The notes under the pieces are model-generated. The model ran no database searches, was not told the DNA's origin, and saw only the letters and a program-made list of their open reading frames with translations. 17,877 nt of DNA from an uncultured Eubacterium sp. Its GTDB lineage: Bacteria; Bacillota_A; Clostridia; Lachnospirales; Lachnospiraceae. Numbering within the stretch: the stretch's first letter is position 1; each line of letters opens with the position of its first letter. The DNA is taken from assembly GCA_948468465.1 (NCBI GenBank), contig CAOKJJ010000098.1, positions 1 to 17,877 of the forward strand. The letters run 5' to 3'. The translations under genes were made by a program, and so were the position numbers. This document shows, piece after piece, positions 7,515 through 16,509 of the stretch.

Positions 7515-8873
7515 CTAGTATTTCCCAAAATCATCTTCCAGAGAAATTACCGGCTCATTCCTGTCCTCATTGCTGTCTGATTCGACACTTCGGTAATTAT
7601 ATCCCTGACTCGTATTTTGTTTGCCTGCCCCCAAATTGTAAATAGAAAGCATATCCCTCATCTTGGCTGCCTGGTTGGATAATTCTTCACTGGCTGCCGC
7701 GCATTCTTCACTCGTTGCAGAGTTCGTCTGAACGACCTGCGATACCTGTGTAATTGCCTGTTCAATCTGTGCAACCGCGGTCGCCTGATAATTGGAAGAA
7801 TCCGCAATGCCATTGATAATGCCTTCGCTTTTTTTCACTACGTCCGTGATCGTCTCAAGGGCGTTAGCTGTCTCTTCCGCAATCTGAGACCCCGTGCTGA
7901 CCTTTGCAATAGAATCCTCGATTAACTCAGCCGTTTCTGCAGCTGCAGCCGCGCTTTTTGCCGCGAGGCTTCTGACTTCTTCTGCAACAACCGCAAAGCC
8001 TTTCCCCGCCTCGCCTGCTCTTGCCGCCTCTACTGCGGCATTTAACGCAAGGATATTGGTCTGAAACGCAATATCGTCAATGGTTTTAATAATCTTGGAA
8101 ATACTTTCAGAAGACTGGTTAATCTCCTGCATTGCATCTGTCATATCCTTCATCCGCATATTTCCATGCCTGACATCTTCAATTGCCTGTTCGATCAGGG
8201 ATGCGGCGGAATTAGCCTGCTCAGCGTTTTCCTTCGTCTTTTCCGCAATCTCGTCGATCGAAGCCGTAATCTGCTCAATCGCGCTTGCCTGCTGTGTGGA
8301 ACCCTGCGCCAATGCCTGGCTGGCGCTGGCAACCTGTGAAGAACTGATCGTCACCTGCGTACCGGAATCGCTGATATTTGATAATGCGTGATAGTTATCT
8401 TCCACAAGCTTCTTTAACGAATTGCCAAGCAGATCCTCTGACGATGCAGGAGTTACGGTAATCGTCAGATTACCATTTGCGACTTCTTCCGCAATGTGTG
8501 CCTGGTTTTTAATATTTTGAATGACTTTTTCATATTCATCTACTAACTGTCCCAGCTCATCATTGCTGTACTTTTTCATTTGAATATCGACGCGCCCCTG
8601 CGCAATCTGCTTTGCCGCATTTGACAGTTCTTCTACAGACATGCGAATCTGACGGATTAAAATAGTTGCTACCCACAAAATAATAATAATCGATACGATT
8701 CCAATCGAATACGAAAATATAGATGCATTTCTGTTATATGTTTTTAACGATTCGCCGGAATAATTTGCTGCCATCCTCGTAGTAAGTTCACCGAACACTA
8801 TGTTCAGTACCGTCATTATGATACTGATAAAAAAACCCAGCATCAATTTTGCCTTTATCGACCAGTTTTTCAT
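7515..8873 (-). CDS. Methyl-accepting chemotaxis protein with almost no outer domain
   Basis: A 452-residue chemoreceptor with membrane helices at about 9-28 and 53-73. Only some 24 residues lie between them, too few for a folded ligand-binding domain. Two HAMP-like units follow (about 74-125 and 127-160, the second around [10 protein letters not shown]). The signalling hairpin has its tip at [18 protein letters not shown] (270-287). It probably senses something in the membrane or cytoplasm, or relies on a partner protein; this is inference. The C terminus ends in an acidic tail with no CheR-tethering pentapeptide. AGAGG lies about 10 bases before ATG 8873. It sits between cheW and the larger receptor gene, with gaps of 13 and 12 bases. 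Confidence 0.95.
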   Translation of the reverse strand: MKNWSIKAKLMLGFFISIIMTVLNIVFGELTTRMAANYSGESLKTYNRNASIFSYSIGIVSIIIILWVATILIRQIRMSVEELSNAAKQIAQGRVDIQMKKYSNDELGQLVDEYEKVIQNIKNQAHIAEEVANGNLTITVTPASSEDLLGNSLKKLVEDNYHALSNISDSGTQVTISSSQVASASQALAQGSTQQASAIEQITASIDEIAEKTKENAEQANSAASLIEQAIEDVRHGNMRMKDMTDAMQEINQSSESISKIIKTIDDIAFQTNILALNAAVEAARAGEAGKGFAVVAEEVRSLAAKSAAAAAETAELIEDSIAKVSTGSQIAEETANALETITDVVKKSEGIINGIADSSNYQATAVAQIEQAITQVSQVVQTNSATSEECAAASEELSNQAAKMRDMLSIYNLGAGKQNTSQGYNYRSVESDSNEDRNEPVISLEDDFGKY

Positions 8874-8886
8874 TCTACACTACCTC

Positions 8887-9429
8887 TCATTCTTCTTCAC
8901 TTGACTTATTCGCCTGTTCCACAGACGACAGATCCACATCACGCAACAGCTTATCCGGATCTAACAGCAGCTTTACTGTATCCCCAATCTTCCCGATACC
9001 GTAAATATACTTCCGGTTTCCCTGATCCGAACGTGAAATGGTCGGCGGCGGCAGAATGTCGCTGTCTTTGATCTCCACAACATCTGCAATCTTTTCCACA
9101 ATCAGCCCGACCATCATATCGTTATACTGAATGACAATGATGCATGTGCGGTCATTATATGCAAACGCTTCCTGTCCAAACCGCAGCCGCACATCAATTA
9201 CCGGAATGATTTTCCCTCGCAGGTTGATCAGTCCTTTGATATATTCTTCGGTTTCCGGAACTGCCGTAATTGCCTGAATCTGAATAATTTCATTGACATA
9301 CTGGATCTTTAACCCAAAATATTCATTGCCAGACTTAAAAGTCATATATTTGCTCTTATGCTCTTCCACTTCGGAATATCCCAAGTCCAAAAGATCCGCT
9401 GCATCATTTATATTGCTTACTTCACTCAT
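8887..9429 (-). CDS. cheW: CheW coupling protein
   Basis: An adaptor of 180 residues that links receptor tips to the CheA kinase in the chemosensory array. A CheW-like SH3-type domain covers about 26-165 and includes INLRGKIIPVIDVRLRF (68-84), the conserved receptor- and kinase-contact stretch. The roughly 25-residue N-terminal and 15-residue acidic C-terminal extensions have no recognised role. It has no receiver domain, so it is CheW and not CheV. AGGA stands 4 bases before ATG 9429. The gene lies 25 bases after cheA and 13 before the first receptor gene. Confidence 0.96.
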   Translation of the reverse strand: MSEVSNINDAADLLDLGYSEVEEHKSKYMTFKSGNEYFGLKIQYVNEIIQIQAITAVPETEEYIKGLINLRGKIIPVIDVRLRFGQEAFAYNDRTCIIVIQYNDMMVGLIVEKIADVVEIKDSDILPPPTISRSDQGNRKYIYGIGKIGDTVKLLLDPDKLLRDVDLSSVEQANKSSEEE

Positions 9430-9454
9430 ATGGTCCTACATTCCTTTCTCTTTT

Positions 9455-11599
9455 TTATACGATTAATCCGCCCGGATCCAAAATCAGGGCAATGCTGCCA
9501 TCTCCAAGCTGTGTACAGCCGGTCAGGCCCCTGACTTTTTTAATATAGGAAGGAATCGGTTTTACAACGATCTCCTGTTTGCCTACGAGCGTATCGACAA
9601 ACAGGCCGATGCGCTTATCATCTACTTCTATAATGACCATCATGCCATCTTCCACAGCTTCCTGGTAACCGCTCAGGCCATACCATTCGCCAAGCCGAAT
9701 GACGGAAAAGCACTCCCCGCGGATCATAATATACTCATCTCCGTTCGGCTCATGGATCATCATATCTTCCCGGACACGCACAAACTCTTTTATGACGCCG
9801 GACTCCATCACAAAGGAAGAGCCGCCTGTCTCCATTACAATCCCGTCGATAATCGCAAGTGTCAGAGGGATTTTTAAGCTCATAGTACTGCCGCTGCCCG
9901 GATTGCTTTCAATATCAAGCATTCCTCCGATTTCCTGAATGTTGCGGACTACAACATCCATGCCCACGCCTCTTCCGGAATACTCTGTAACCTGTTCATT
10001 TGTCGAAAAGCCAGGCAGTGTAATAAACTGGTATACTTCTTTATCTGAATAGGAACTGTCAGGTCTGGAAGCATCTAAAATGCCCTGTTTTCTCGCTTTT
10101 GCAAGAATCTTCTCCCGGTCAAGCCCTGTTCCATTATCCTGAACGGTAATCCACACTTTACCCGCTTCCGTCTTGGCGGATAACGTAACTTTGCCTTTCT
10201 CTGTCTTACCGCTTGCGGCACGCTCTTCATTTGTTTCAATGCCATGGTCAACCGCATTTCTGACAAGGTGCATCAGAGGGTCGGATATATGTTCGATAAT
10301 ATTTTTATCCACTTCTGTCGCATCCCCGATCATTTCAAATTCAATGTCTTTGCCAAGCTTGCGGGATACGTCAAATACAATACGGTTCATTTTCTGGAAC
10401 GTATTGGTCAAAGGCACCATTCGCATGGACATAATGACATTCTGCAGATCCGTTGAGATCTTCGAAAGCTGTGCGGCAGCTTTGTTAAAATTATCTAAAT
10501 TCAGCCCCGGCACTTTTAAGTCCGAACTTTGCAAAACGACGGATTCGGAAATTACAAGCTCTCCGATCAGCTCCATCAGCTGGTTCATCTTGCTTACATT
10601 TACGCTGATAAACGAAGCTTTTTCCGCTTTCGGCTTGTCTTTGGCCAGTTTTTTCTGCTTGCCTGGTTCTTTTGACTTAATGACAAAATCACCAGGAGCA
10701 ATTTTGGCTTTGTCTTTGGTATCCGCAGCTACAGCCCCCTGTGCACGCGCTTCAATCACTTCCACGCTGGAGTCAAGATCGATCTGCGTATCCGCGTCAC
10801 CGCCGCCAAAGCCACGGACATATTCTTCCGGGCTGCATTCCGTCACATCGACCTTTTCCACCGAATAGCCTTCGGAAACAATGGCACGGATCTCCGCCGG
10901 ATCCGCCTGCGTCTGCAGAAGCATCTTAAAGCCTTCTTTTAGAATAACTTCCGAGCTGCTCTCATCCGAAATAATGTTTTCCGGCGTATAAAGCAGATCT
11001 TCCGCAATCTCCTTTAGCGCGTAAACGGCCTTATACGCATGTATGTTCGCCATTTCCGTATCAGAATAAAACGATATAAAAATCTTATAAAAATGACTGT
11101 CGCTCGTTGCAACCGGAGCGATATAAAACTGTTTTGGCTCCTCACTCTTATTTTCCGGCGGTTTCGCCGCGCCATCCGCCGGGCCTTCTTCCCCTTTGAT
11201 TTTATTGAGGAATTTATCTAATTCTGCAATGATGTCACTGGAATCTCCATCCACTGGATCTCCATTTCGGATTTTTTCCATTTCATTTGAAATAAAATCC
11301 TCTACGTGCAGCACATGCTCCACCAGTTCCAGATGCGGGACATTTTCCGGATGGGACTCTCTCAGATAGAAGAAGACATCTTCTAACTTATGTGACACAG
11401 CTGTAATATTATCAAACATCATAATGCCCGACGAACCTTTAATGGTATGCATCGTACGGAAGATTTCATTTATGCTGTCCTCATCAAAACAGTCTGCGTC
11501 TTTTTGTTCCAGTACGGTATCCTGAAGCTGCTCCAGAAGCTGTCCGTTCTCAAACAAATACATATCCAGCATGTCTTCTGTATTAAATCCTTCAGCCAT
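9455..11599 (-). CDS. cheA: Chemotaxis histidine kinase CheA
   Basis: The central kinase of the array, 714 residues, cytoplasmic. P1 (about 1-130) has phospho-acceptor H51 in MHTIKGSSG. A domain at about 165-262 fits P2, which docks CheY or CheB. A charged linker (about 265-327) leads to P3, the dimerisation helices (about 329-400). P4 binds ATP: N448 in HLVRNAVDHG, DNGTGL at 488-493, and SGRGVGMDVV at 541-550. P5 (about 575-714) is CheW-like. All catalytic parts are present. AAAGGAG precedes ATG 11599. It phosphorylates CheY and CheB in this pathway type. It lies between cheY and cheW. Because no flagellar gene is visible here, its final output is not given by the context. Confidence 0.97.
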   Translation of the reverse strand: MAEGFNTEDMLDMYLFENGQLLEQLQDTVLEQKDADCFDEDSINEIFRTMHTIKGSSGIMMFDNITAVSHKLEDVFFYLRESHPENVPHLELVEHVLHVEDFISNEMEKIRNGDPVDGDSSDIIAELDKFLNKIKGEEGPADGAAKPPENKSEEPKQFYIAPVATSDSHFYKIFISFYSDTEMANIHAYKAVYALKEIAEDLLYTPENIISDESSSEVILKEGFKMLLQTQADPAEIRAIVSEGYSVEKVDVTECSPEEYVRGFGGGDADTQIDLDSSVEVIEARAQGAVAADTKDKAKIAPGDFVIKSKEPGKQKKLAKDKPKAEKASFISVNVSKMNQLMELIGELVISESVVLQSSDLKVPGLNLDNFNKAAAQLSKISTDLQNVIMSMRMVPLTNTFQKMNRIVFDVSRKLGKDIEFEMIGDATEVDKNIIEHISDPLMHLVRNAVDHGIETNEERAASGKTEKGKVTLSAKTEAGKVWITVQDNGTGLDREKILAKARKQGILDASRPDSSYSDKEVYQFITLPGFSTNEQVTEYSGRGVGMDVVVRNIQEIGGMLDIESNPGSGSTMSLKIPLTLAIIDGIVMETGGSSFVMESGVIKEFVRVREDMMIHEPNGDEYIMIRGECFSVIRLGEWYGLSGYQEAVEDGMMVIIEVDDKRIGLFVDTLVGKQEIVVKPIPSYIKKVRGLTGCTQLGDGSIALILDPGGLIV

Positions 11600-11630
11600 A
11601 TTCTTCTCCTTTATTTATATTTTAATAGCG

Positions 11631-12023
11631 TCAGATCAGATTCAGCTTTTTAAGCGCCTGTTCGAACCTGTCCTGATTAATTGGCTTTCCGGAATAAATC
11701 GTACAGCCAAGCTCAAACGCCATCTTTACATTTCGTTCTTCATTCAGCGCTGTTGTCATAATTACTTTGACTGCTTTGTCCTCTGGTATGTTCTTTTCCT
11801 TTTCCAGCTTGCGGATTGCAACAAGCGCCTGATATCCATCCATGACAGGCATCATAATGTCCAGGCAGACAAGATCATACGGTTCCTCATCTTCTAACGC
11901 CATCATAAATGCGTCTACTGCCTCCATACCGTCTACGGTAACATCGCATTCCCCATATTTGGATAAAAAGTTTACCATGAATTTGCGGGTTACAAAATCA
12001 TCTTCTGCCAACAAAATTTTCAT
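11631..12023 (-). CDS. cheY: CheY-like single-domain response regulator
   Basis: A free receiver domain of 130 residues with acidic pocket D8/D9, phospho-acceptor D55 in CLDIMMP, switch residue T91 and K113 in SGKPI. There is no output domain. By position between cheB and cheA it is the likely target of CheA. In flagellated bacteria such a protein binds the motor switch; whether that holds here is unknown. AGGAG lies 8 bases before ATG 12023. No phosphatase of the CheC, CheX, FliY or CheZ families is encoded in the window, so its dephosphorylation depends on itself or on genes elsewhere. Confidence 0.94.
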   Translation of the reverse strand: MKILLAEDDFVTRKFMVNFLSKYGECDVTVDGMEAVDAFMMALEDEEPYDLVCLDIMMPVMDGYQALVAIRKLEKEKNIPEDKAVKVIMTTALNEERNVKMAFELGCTIYSGKPINQDRFEQALKKLNLI

Positions 12024-12036
12024 TGCCTATTCTCCT

Positions 12037-13080
12037 TTACATTTTATTAAGTATCATATATGTTCTGGCCGCGATATCCTGCAGCTTTACCTGCTGCTCA
12101 ACCGCTCCAATATCATATGCCACTTTTGGCATCCCATACACAATACAGGTAGACTCATCCTGTCCTATGGTCTTAGCACCTGCATTACGCATGGCAAGCA
12201 GCCCTTTGGCGCCGTCGCCGCCCATCCCGGTAAGGATGATTCCAACAGCATCCTTTTTAGCTGTCTTTGCCACTGATTCAAACAAGACATCTACCGAAGG
12301 GCAATGCCCATTCACTCTAGGGCCGCTGCGGCATTCCACCTGATAGACGCCGTTTACCTTCACAACACGCATATGCTGATCGCCTCCGGGGGCAATCAAA
12401 ACATGCCCTGGCCGTACGGTGTCTCCGGTCTGTGCCTCTTTTACCCGCACCCTGCACTGGTCATTCAGCCTTTTTGCATACATCGACGTAAACCCCGGCG
12501 GCATGTGCTGAACGATGACCACGCCTGGGATATCCGGCCCAAAGCCTTTCACGACTTCAAAAATCGCCTCTGTACCGCCCGTAGACGCTCCGATTGCAAC
12601 AAGCAGGTTGCTTTTTCCGACCGCACTGCCGGCATATTCCTGCTGCATCGGTACTTTTCTTTTAATATTTCCAATCTTTGCCGTAGAAGCGATTTTAATC
12701 TTTACAAGCAGCTCATTACGTATAAAATCTTCCAGCTGGGCCCGGTTGGTAACCGCAGGCTTTCCTACAAAATCCACGGCTCCCGCATTCATCGCGTCAA
12801 ACACTTTATCGCTCAAAGCACTGATAACTACGACCGGAAGCGGATACTGCGGCATCAGCTTGCGTAAAAATTCAATTCCATTCATGCGTGGAAGTTCTAC
12901 ATCCAGAGTCATCACATCTGGCTTATGCCGTATAATCGCGTCCCGTGCTTCATACGGATCTTTCGCAGCAGCCACTACGGTAATTGCAGGATCCCTGCTC
13001 AGATTTTGAATCAAAAGCTCCCGGAATACAAGCGAATCATCTACGACTAAAACTTTAATTGAACGCATAACGCTTATCAT
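12037..13080 (-). CDS. cheB: CheB receptor methylesterase/deamidase
   Basis: A phosphorylation-activated enzyme that removes methyl groups from receptor glutamates and can deamidate glutamines. The N-terminal receiver (about 8-125) has D14/D15, phospho-D60 and K107. The C-terminal catalytic domain (about 157-345) has S166 in GASTGG, H192 in QHMPPGF and D289 in GMGGDGA. At 347 residues it has the usual length. ATG 13080 overlaps the cheR stop as ATGA, which points to translational coupling; AAGGAAGG sits immediately upstream. A second ATG at 13068 is possible. It opposes CheR, and together they give adaptation. Confidence 0.97.
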   Translation of the reverse strand: MISVMRSIKVLVVDDSLVFRELLIQNLSRDPAITVVAAAKDPYEARDAIIRHKPDVMTLDVELPRMNGIEFLRKLMPQYPLPVVVISALSDKVFDAMNAGAVDFVGKPAVTNRAQLEDFIRNELLVKIKIASTAKIGNIKRKVPMQQEYAGSAVGKSNLLVAIGASTGGTEAIFEVVKGFGPDIPGVVIVQHMPPGFTSMYAKRLNDQCRVRVKEAQTGDTVRPGHVLIAPGGDQHMRVVKVNGVYQVECRSGPRVNGHCPSVDVLFESVAKTAKKDAVGIILTGMGGDGAKGLLAMRNAGAKTIGQDESTCIVYGMPKVAYDIGAVEQQVKLQDIAARTYMILNKM

Positions 13081-13889
13081 CCTTCCTTTTTTCGAAATAT
13101 AGACGGCTGAACAATCTCAAAAGGCGTTGCGCTTCTGTCAAGCGTCTCTGTCGTGCCTATAAGCAGATATCCTCCCGGTTCCAGAAAATCATACACTTTC
13201 TGCACCAATTGCCTCTTTGTAGGTTCATCAAAATAAATCATAACATTTCTTAAAAATACAGTATGCATTTTTCGCTTAAACGGAAACGGCGACATGAGGT
13301 TAAACCGGCGGAACAATACGCCTTTTTTAAGTTCATCAACAGCTACATATTTCCCATCCTTTGTCTTTCTGAAAAACTGACGTTTCCAATGGCCCGGAAC
13401 ATTTTCCAGCTGCTGAGACGTATATGCTCCCCTGATTGCCTGTTTTAAAACATTGTCTGACACATCCGTCGCTAAAATCCGCAGATCCCATTGATGTCGC
13501 TCCACGCCAAAGAAATCCGCAAGAACCATGGCAATCATATATGGCTCTTCTCCCGATGAAGCAGCTCCGCACCAAATGCGCACATCCTTTGTATGCGCTT
13601 CTTTCTTTTTTACCCAGGGCAGTATATTTTCCCGAAAAAAATCAAATTGTTCAAATTCCCTCATAAAATATGTATGATTAGTCGTCAGAAGATTAACGAG
13701 CATCTTTTCCTGTTTCCCGGTCTTATCATGCTCCACCGTATTCATAAACTCATCGAAAGACCGGAAGCCGCCGGAACGGATATAGTTTTCCAGCCGCCCG
13801 TTGACAATGACCTTTTTTTGGCTCATGTCAATGCCGTAATGCCTTTTCACATAAGTAGATATCCTCGTAAACTCCTCATCTGTTATCAA
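13077..13889 (-). CDS. cheR: CheR receptor methyltransferase
   Basis: A SAM-dependent enzyme that methylates glutamates on the chemoreceptor hairpins. The helical N-terminal domain is followed by TTNHTYFMRE, the SAM-site motif WCGAASSGEEPY (about residues 106-117), ATDVS, and RNVMIYF near residues 214-220. These are the CheR landmarks. GGGGTGAT stands 4 bases before TTG 13889, so I prefer that start (270 residues). GTG 13898 would add three residues but has no ribosome binding site. Its stop overlaps the cheB start. Neither receptor in the operon ends in a CheR-tethering pentapeptide, so it should bind the methylation helices directly. Confidence 0.95.
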   Translation of the reverse strand: MITDEEFTRISTYVKRHYGIDMSQKKVIVNGRLENYIRSGGFRSFDEFMNTVEHDKTGKQEKMLVNLLTTNHTYFMREFEQFDFFRENILPWVKKKEAHTKDVRIWCGAASSGEEPYMIAMVLADFFGVERHQWDLRILATDVSDNVLKQAIRGAYTSQQLENVPGHWKRQFFRKTKDGKYVAVDELKKGVLFRRFNLMSPFPFKRKMHTVFLRNVMIYFDEPTKRQLVQKVYDFLEPGGYLLIGTTETLDRSATPFEIVQPSIFRKKEG

Positions 13890-13916
13890 ATGAATCACCC
13901 CGTTAGCTTAATCTAA

Positions 13917-14984
13917 TCAGCAAAATTGTCTGGAAATCCGGCAGCAAATCTGGAAAATATCCGGGTTAAATCTGATGCCTGCCTCTTTTTCCATCATCTC
14001 CAGCGCTTCCTGCCTGCCGTATTTTTTTTCACCCGTTAAAACACAATATTCCTCCATAATGGATACGATCTGCGCCGCCACCGGAATCTGCTCACCCTTT
14101 AACCCTTTCGGATAACCGCTGCCATCCCAGTTTTCATGATGATAATGTGAAATATCAATCGAAATGCTCAAATAATCATTGTAGTCACTGTTCACATGCA
14201 GGGCCGTTAACAGCTGTGCGCCAAGATCGGTATGGCTGTGCAGAATCTCTGTCTCTTCCTGTGTAACATCCGCCTCTTTATGCAAAAGCTCTTTGGGAAT
14301 ACCAATATTTCCAATATCACACAAACAGGCTGCAATCTCAATCGCATCTATATAGTCGTCAGAAATCTGATCCTCATACTTTGGAGACAGCTGCATCCCC
14401 TGCGCTAATATCCGGCAGTTGTGCCGAAGCCGCCGCATATGGCCCTGTTCGTAGCCGGAATTTGTCGCCGCTATATTGGCAAGCGCATATAAAATATTCT
14501 TTTTCTCTTCCTCCATCTGCCGAAGCTGCGCATCCACAGAAATCTGAAGCTTTCGGTTTGTCTCCATCAGCTCATGTTTAACCGTATTCAAATGCAGATG
14601 CACGGCTACACGCGCCTGTACGACTTCGGTAATAAACGGCTTCGTAATATAATCTTCACCGCCAAGCTTTAACCCTTTTACAATGTCTTCCGCTTCATCA
14701 AACGCGGAAATAAATATAATCGGAATTTCCTTTGTTTTATTATTTGCTTTTAAACTTTTACATAATTCAAATCCATCCATCCCCGGCATGGAAATATCAC
14801 TTAAAATCAGTTCCGGATGATGTTCGGTCGCGATTTTTAACGCCTCCTGCCCGCTGTCTGCAAGCAAAGGCTCACAACCCATCGTTTTGATAATCTCTTC
14901 GAGTACCATCCGGTTAATCTCCACATCATCTACGATCAGAATCTTTGCCGCAGCAGTGTCTTTTTCATCATAAATCATGCTCAT
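13917..14984 (-). CDS. Receiver plus degenerate HD-GYP domain protein
   Basis: A cytoplasmic two-domain response regulator of 355 residues. The receiver looks active: D19/D20, phospho-D63 in LSDISMP, S93 and K115 in TKP. A coiled linker (about 135-165) leads to an HD-GYP-like domain (about 165-350). Some landmarks remain: H182, H251, H282-H283-E284 and WDGSGYP. But the name-giving HD is C222-D223, the usual lysine after DIG is N226, and the late metal ligand aspartate is E311, with C314 where DAL is usual. The TGEH glutamate is also absent. Known HD-GYP enzymes hydrolyse c-di-GMP using these residues, so this copy is probably inactive or altered, perhaps a binding or regulatory protein. The start is weakly supported (GCGGG before ATG 14984; ATG 14978 possible). 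It lies between the PAS kinase and cheR. Confidence 0.9.
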   Translation of the reverse strand: MSMIYDEKDTAAAKILIVDDVEINRMVLEEIIKTMGCEPLLADSGQEALKIATEHHPELILSDISMPGMDGFELCKSLKANNKTKEIPIIFISAFDEAEDIVKGLKLGGEDYITKPFITEVVQARVAVHLHLNTVKHELMETNRKLQISVDAQLRQMEEEKKNILYALANIAATNSGYEQGHMRRLRHNCRILAQGMQLSPKYEDQISDDYIDAIEIAACLCDIGNIGIPKELLHKEADVTQEETEILHSHTDLGAQLLTALHVNSDYNDYLSISIDISHYHHENWDGSGYPKGLKGEQIPVAAQIVSIMEEYCVLTGEKKYGRQEALEMMEKEAGIRFNPDIFQICCRISRQFC

Positions 14985-15006
14985 ACCCGCTTTCCCGCTT
15001 TCTATT

Positions 15007-15037
15007 TCTAAGACTTTAAAACTCTAAGACTTCAAAA
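15007..15037. repeat. Short tandem duplication across a stop codon
   Basis: TCTAAGACTTTAAAA (15007-15021) and TCTAAGACTTCAAAA (15023-15037) match at 14 of 15 bases with a 16-base period. The second copy covers the last codons and TAG stop of the PAS kinase gene. It looks like a small replication-slippage duplication. Confidence 0.6.
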
Positions 15038-16484
15038 ATTTCCCATCTTCCAGCGCGGCTTCCAGTTCCTGATACTGCGCTGCAGCCTTTTCATAGTTTG
15101 CCTTTTGTACCGCCATTTTCAGCCGTAAAATCCCACGGCTGATTTCCCTCGGCGCTCCTTCTGTCAGCTGGCGGATTGTCTCCATAAACATTTCCGCTTT
15201 TTCCCAGTTCTCCATCTCCACACACAAAATCAGTTTTGACAGATTTCTCTTTAAATTATCTATATTTTCCGCTGTTCCAAATTCTTTTATATGATCAAAG
15301 GCATCCTCATCTTCTTCGGACTGCCCATAGGTATACGCCTGCGCGGCCGGCTCTTCCCCCGCAAGCGGCAGCTCATCTTCCTCACTGACTCCGAGCCAGA
15401 TCGAAAAGGAAAACGTACTTCCTCTGCCTTTTTCACCTTCCACTTCAATCCTGCCGCCCATCAGCTCGACTAACTGCTTGCAGATATTCAGTCCAAGTCC
15501 GGTGCCACCGTATTTTCTGGAAATCGAAGCATCCGCCTGGGAAAAACTTTGAAACAGCTTTTCCTTATCTGACTGGTCAATGCCAATCCCCGTATCTTTT
15601 ACGATAAAAAACAGTTCAATCTTATCATTCACTCTGGCCGTACGCACAACTTCCACGGTAATCTTGCCTACTGATGTAAATTTCAGCGCGTTCGACAGCA
15701 GATTGTTTAAAATCTGGCCGACACGCAGCTCATCACCGATCAGGTACTCCGGCACCTGCGGAGACACAGTCATAAAAAAGCCAAGCCCTTTTTCTGTAAT
15801 CTTATTCGTATGCTGCGAACGGATATAATCCAACATGTTCCGGAAATGAAACCGTCTTGGCTCCAGCGTGAATTTTCCGGCTTCCAGCTTGGAAAAATCC
15901 AAAATATTATTAATAATCTTATTCATGTCCCCGCAGCAGCGCTCAATCAGGCGCAGCGACTTTAACGTCTGTTCATCCGATACAAAGTCAAACATTTCCC
16001 GTACATTGCCAAGAATCCCATTAACAGGCGTACGCAGCTCATGCGTAACATTTGCGACAAATTCAGACTTAACTTTCATCGCCTGCTGCGCTTCCTGACG
16101 CACCTGCTCGACTTCCCTGCCGAGAAACTCTTTTTCCAGAATATCGTTCGCCATGCATATATAGACTTCTTCTCCATACATCTGCTTCATAATCCGCGCC
16201 TCAACCGGAAAACAAGTCAAATTTTTGCGGTATGCCACAAGATTCTGCGGGGTATCTCCAAACACATACTCTGTCATAAATCCATGGTCTGAAGCCTTAA
16301 ATGTATTCGGGAACACATCACTGATATGCTTTCCTTTCAGCCCTTCTTCAAATTCCAGTTTTTGATTTGCTGCATCATTGGTATACAAAATACTTCCCGA
16401 CGCATCAAAAATCAACACCATTTCCAGCGCCATTTCGATCAGCAGCAAATTGGCTTCGCGATTTGCGTCATTCGTCTGTTCCAT
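15024..16484 (-). CDS. Soluble PAS-domain histidine kinase with HPt-like tail
   Basis: A 486-residue kinase without membrane segments, so probably cytoplasmic. A PAS-like domain (about 10-115) is followed by a short coil and HisKA with H148 in THELRTP. The HATPase has N265 in NLLSNALKFT, DTGIG at 297-301 and GGTGLGL at 326-332. An acidic linker (about 367-400) joins a helical tail (about 405-480) that resembles an HPt domain in length and in the pattern NWEKA...ETIRQL. But the phospho-histidine position carries E435 and the following lysine is R438, so it cannot transfer phosphate in the usual way. It has no receiver. Its likely targets are the receivers of the two REC-HD proteins encoded on either side. 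GGAGG lies 10 bases before ATG 16484. Confidence 0.92.
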   Translation of the reverse strand: MEQTNDANREANLLLIEMALEMVLIFDASGSILYTNDAANQKLEFEEGLKGKHISDVFPNTFKASDHGFMTEYVFGDTPQNLVAYRKNLTCFPVEARIMKQMYGEEVYICMANDILEKEFLGREVEQVRQEAQQAMKVKSEFVANVTHELRTPVNGILGNVREMFDFVSDEQTLKSLRLIERCCGDMNKIINNILDFSKLEAGKFTLEPRRFHFRNMLDYIRSQHTNKITEKGLGFFMTVSPQVPEYLIGDELRVGQILNNLLSNALKFTSVGKITVEVVRTARVNDKIELFFIVKDTGIGIDQSDKEKLFQSFSQADASISRKYGGTGLGLNICKQLVELMGGRIEVEGEKGRGSTFSFSIWLGVSEEDELPLAGEEPAAQAYTYGQSEEDEDAFDHIKEFGTAENIDNLKRNLSKLILCVEMENWEKAEMFMETIRQLTEGAPREISRGILRLKMAVQKANYEKAAAQYQELEAALEDGKFLKS

Positions 16485-16509
16485 CTACTAAATGCCTCCC
16501 TTGCACACG

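Noticed and set aside
8887..9429. CheV instead of CheW
   Set aside because: The protein has only the CheW-like domain and short tails; there is no C-terminal receiver with a phospho-aspartate.
10173..10868. 231-codon open frame on the plus strand
   Set aside because: It lies wholly antisense to cheA, whose domains are all recognisable; no ribosome binding site or known motif in the translated product.
12304..12867. 187-codon open frame on the plus strand
   Set aside because: Antisense to the catalytic part of cheB; no recognisable protein features.
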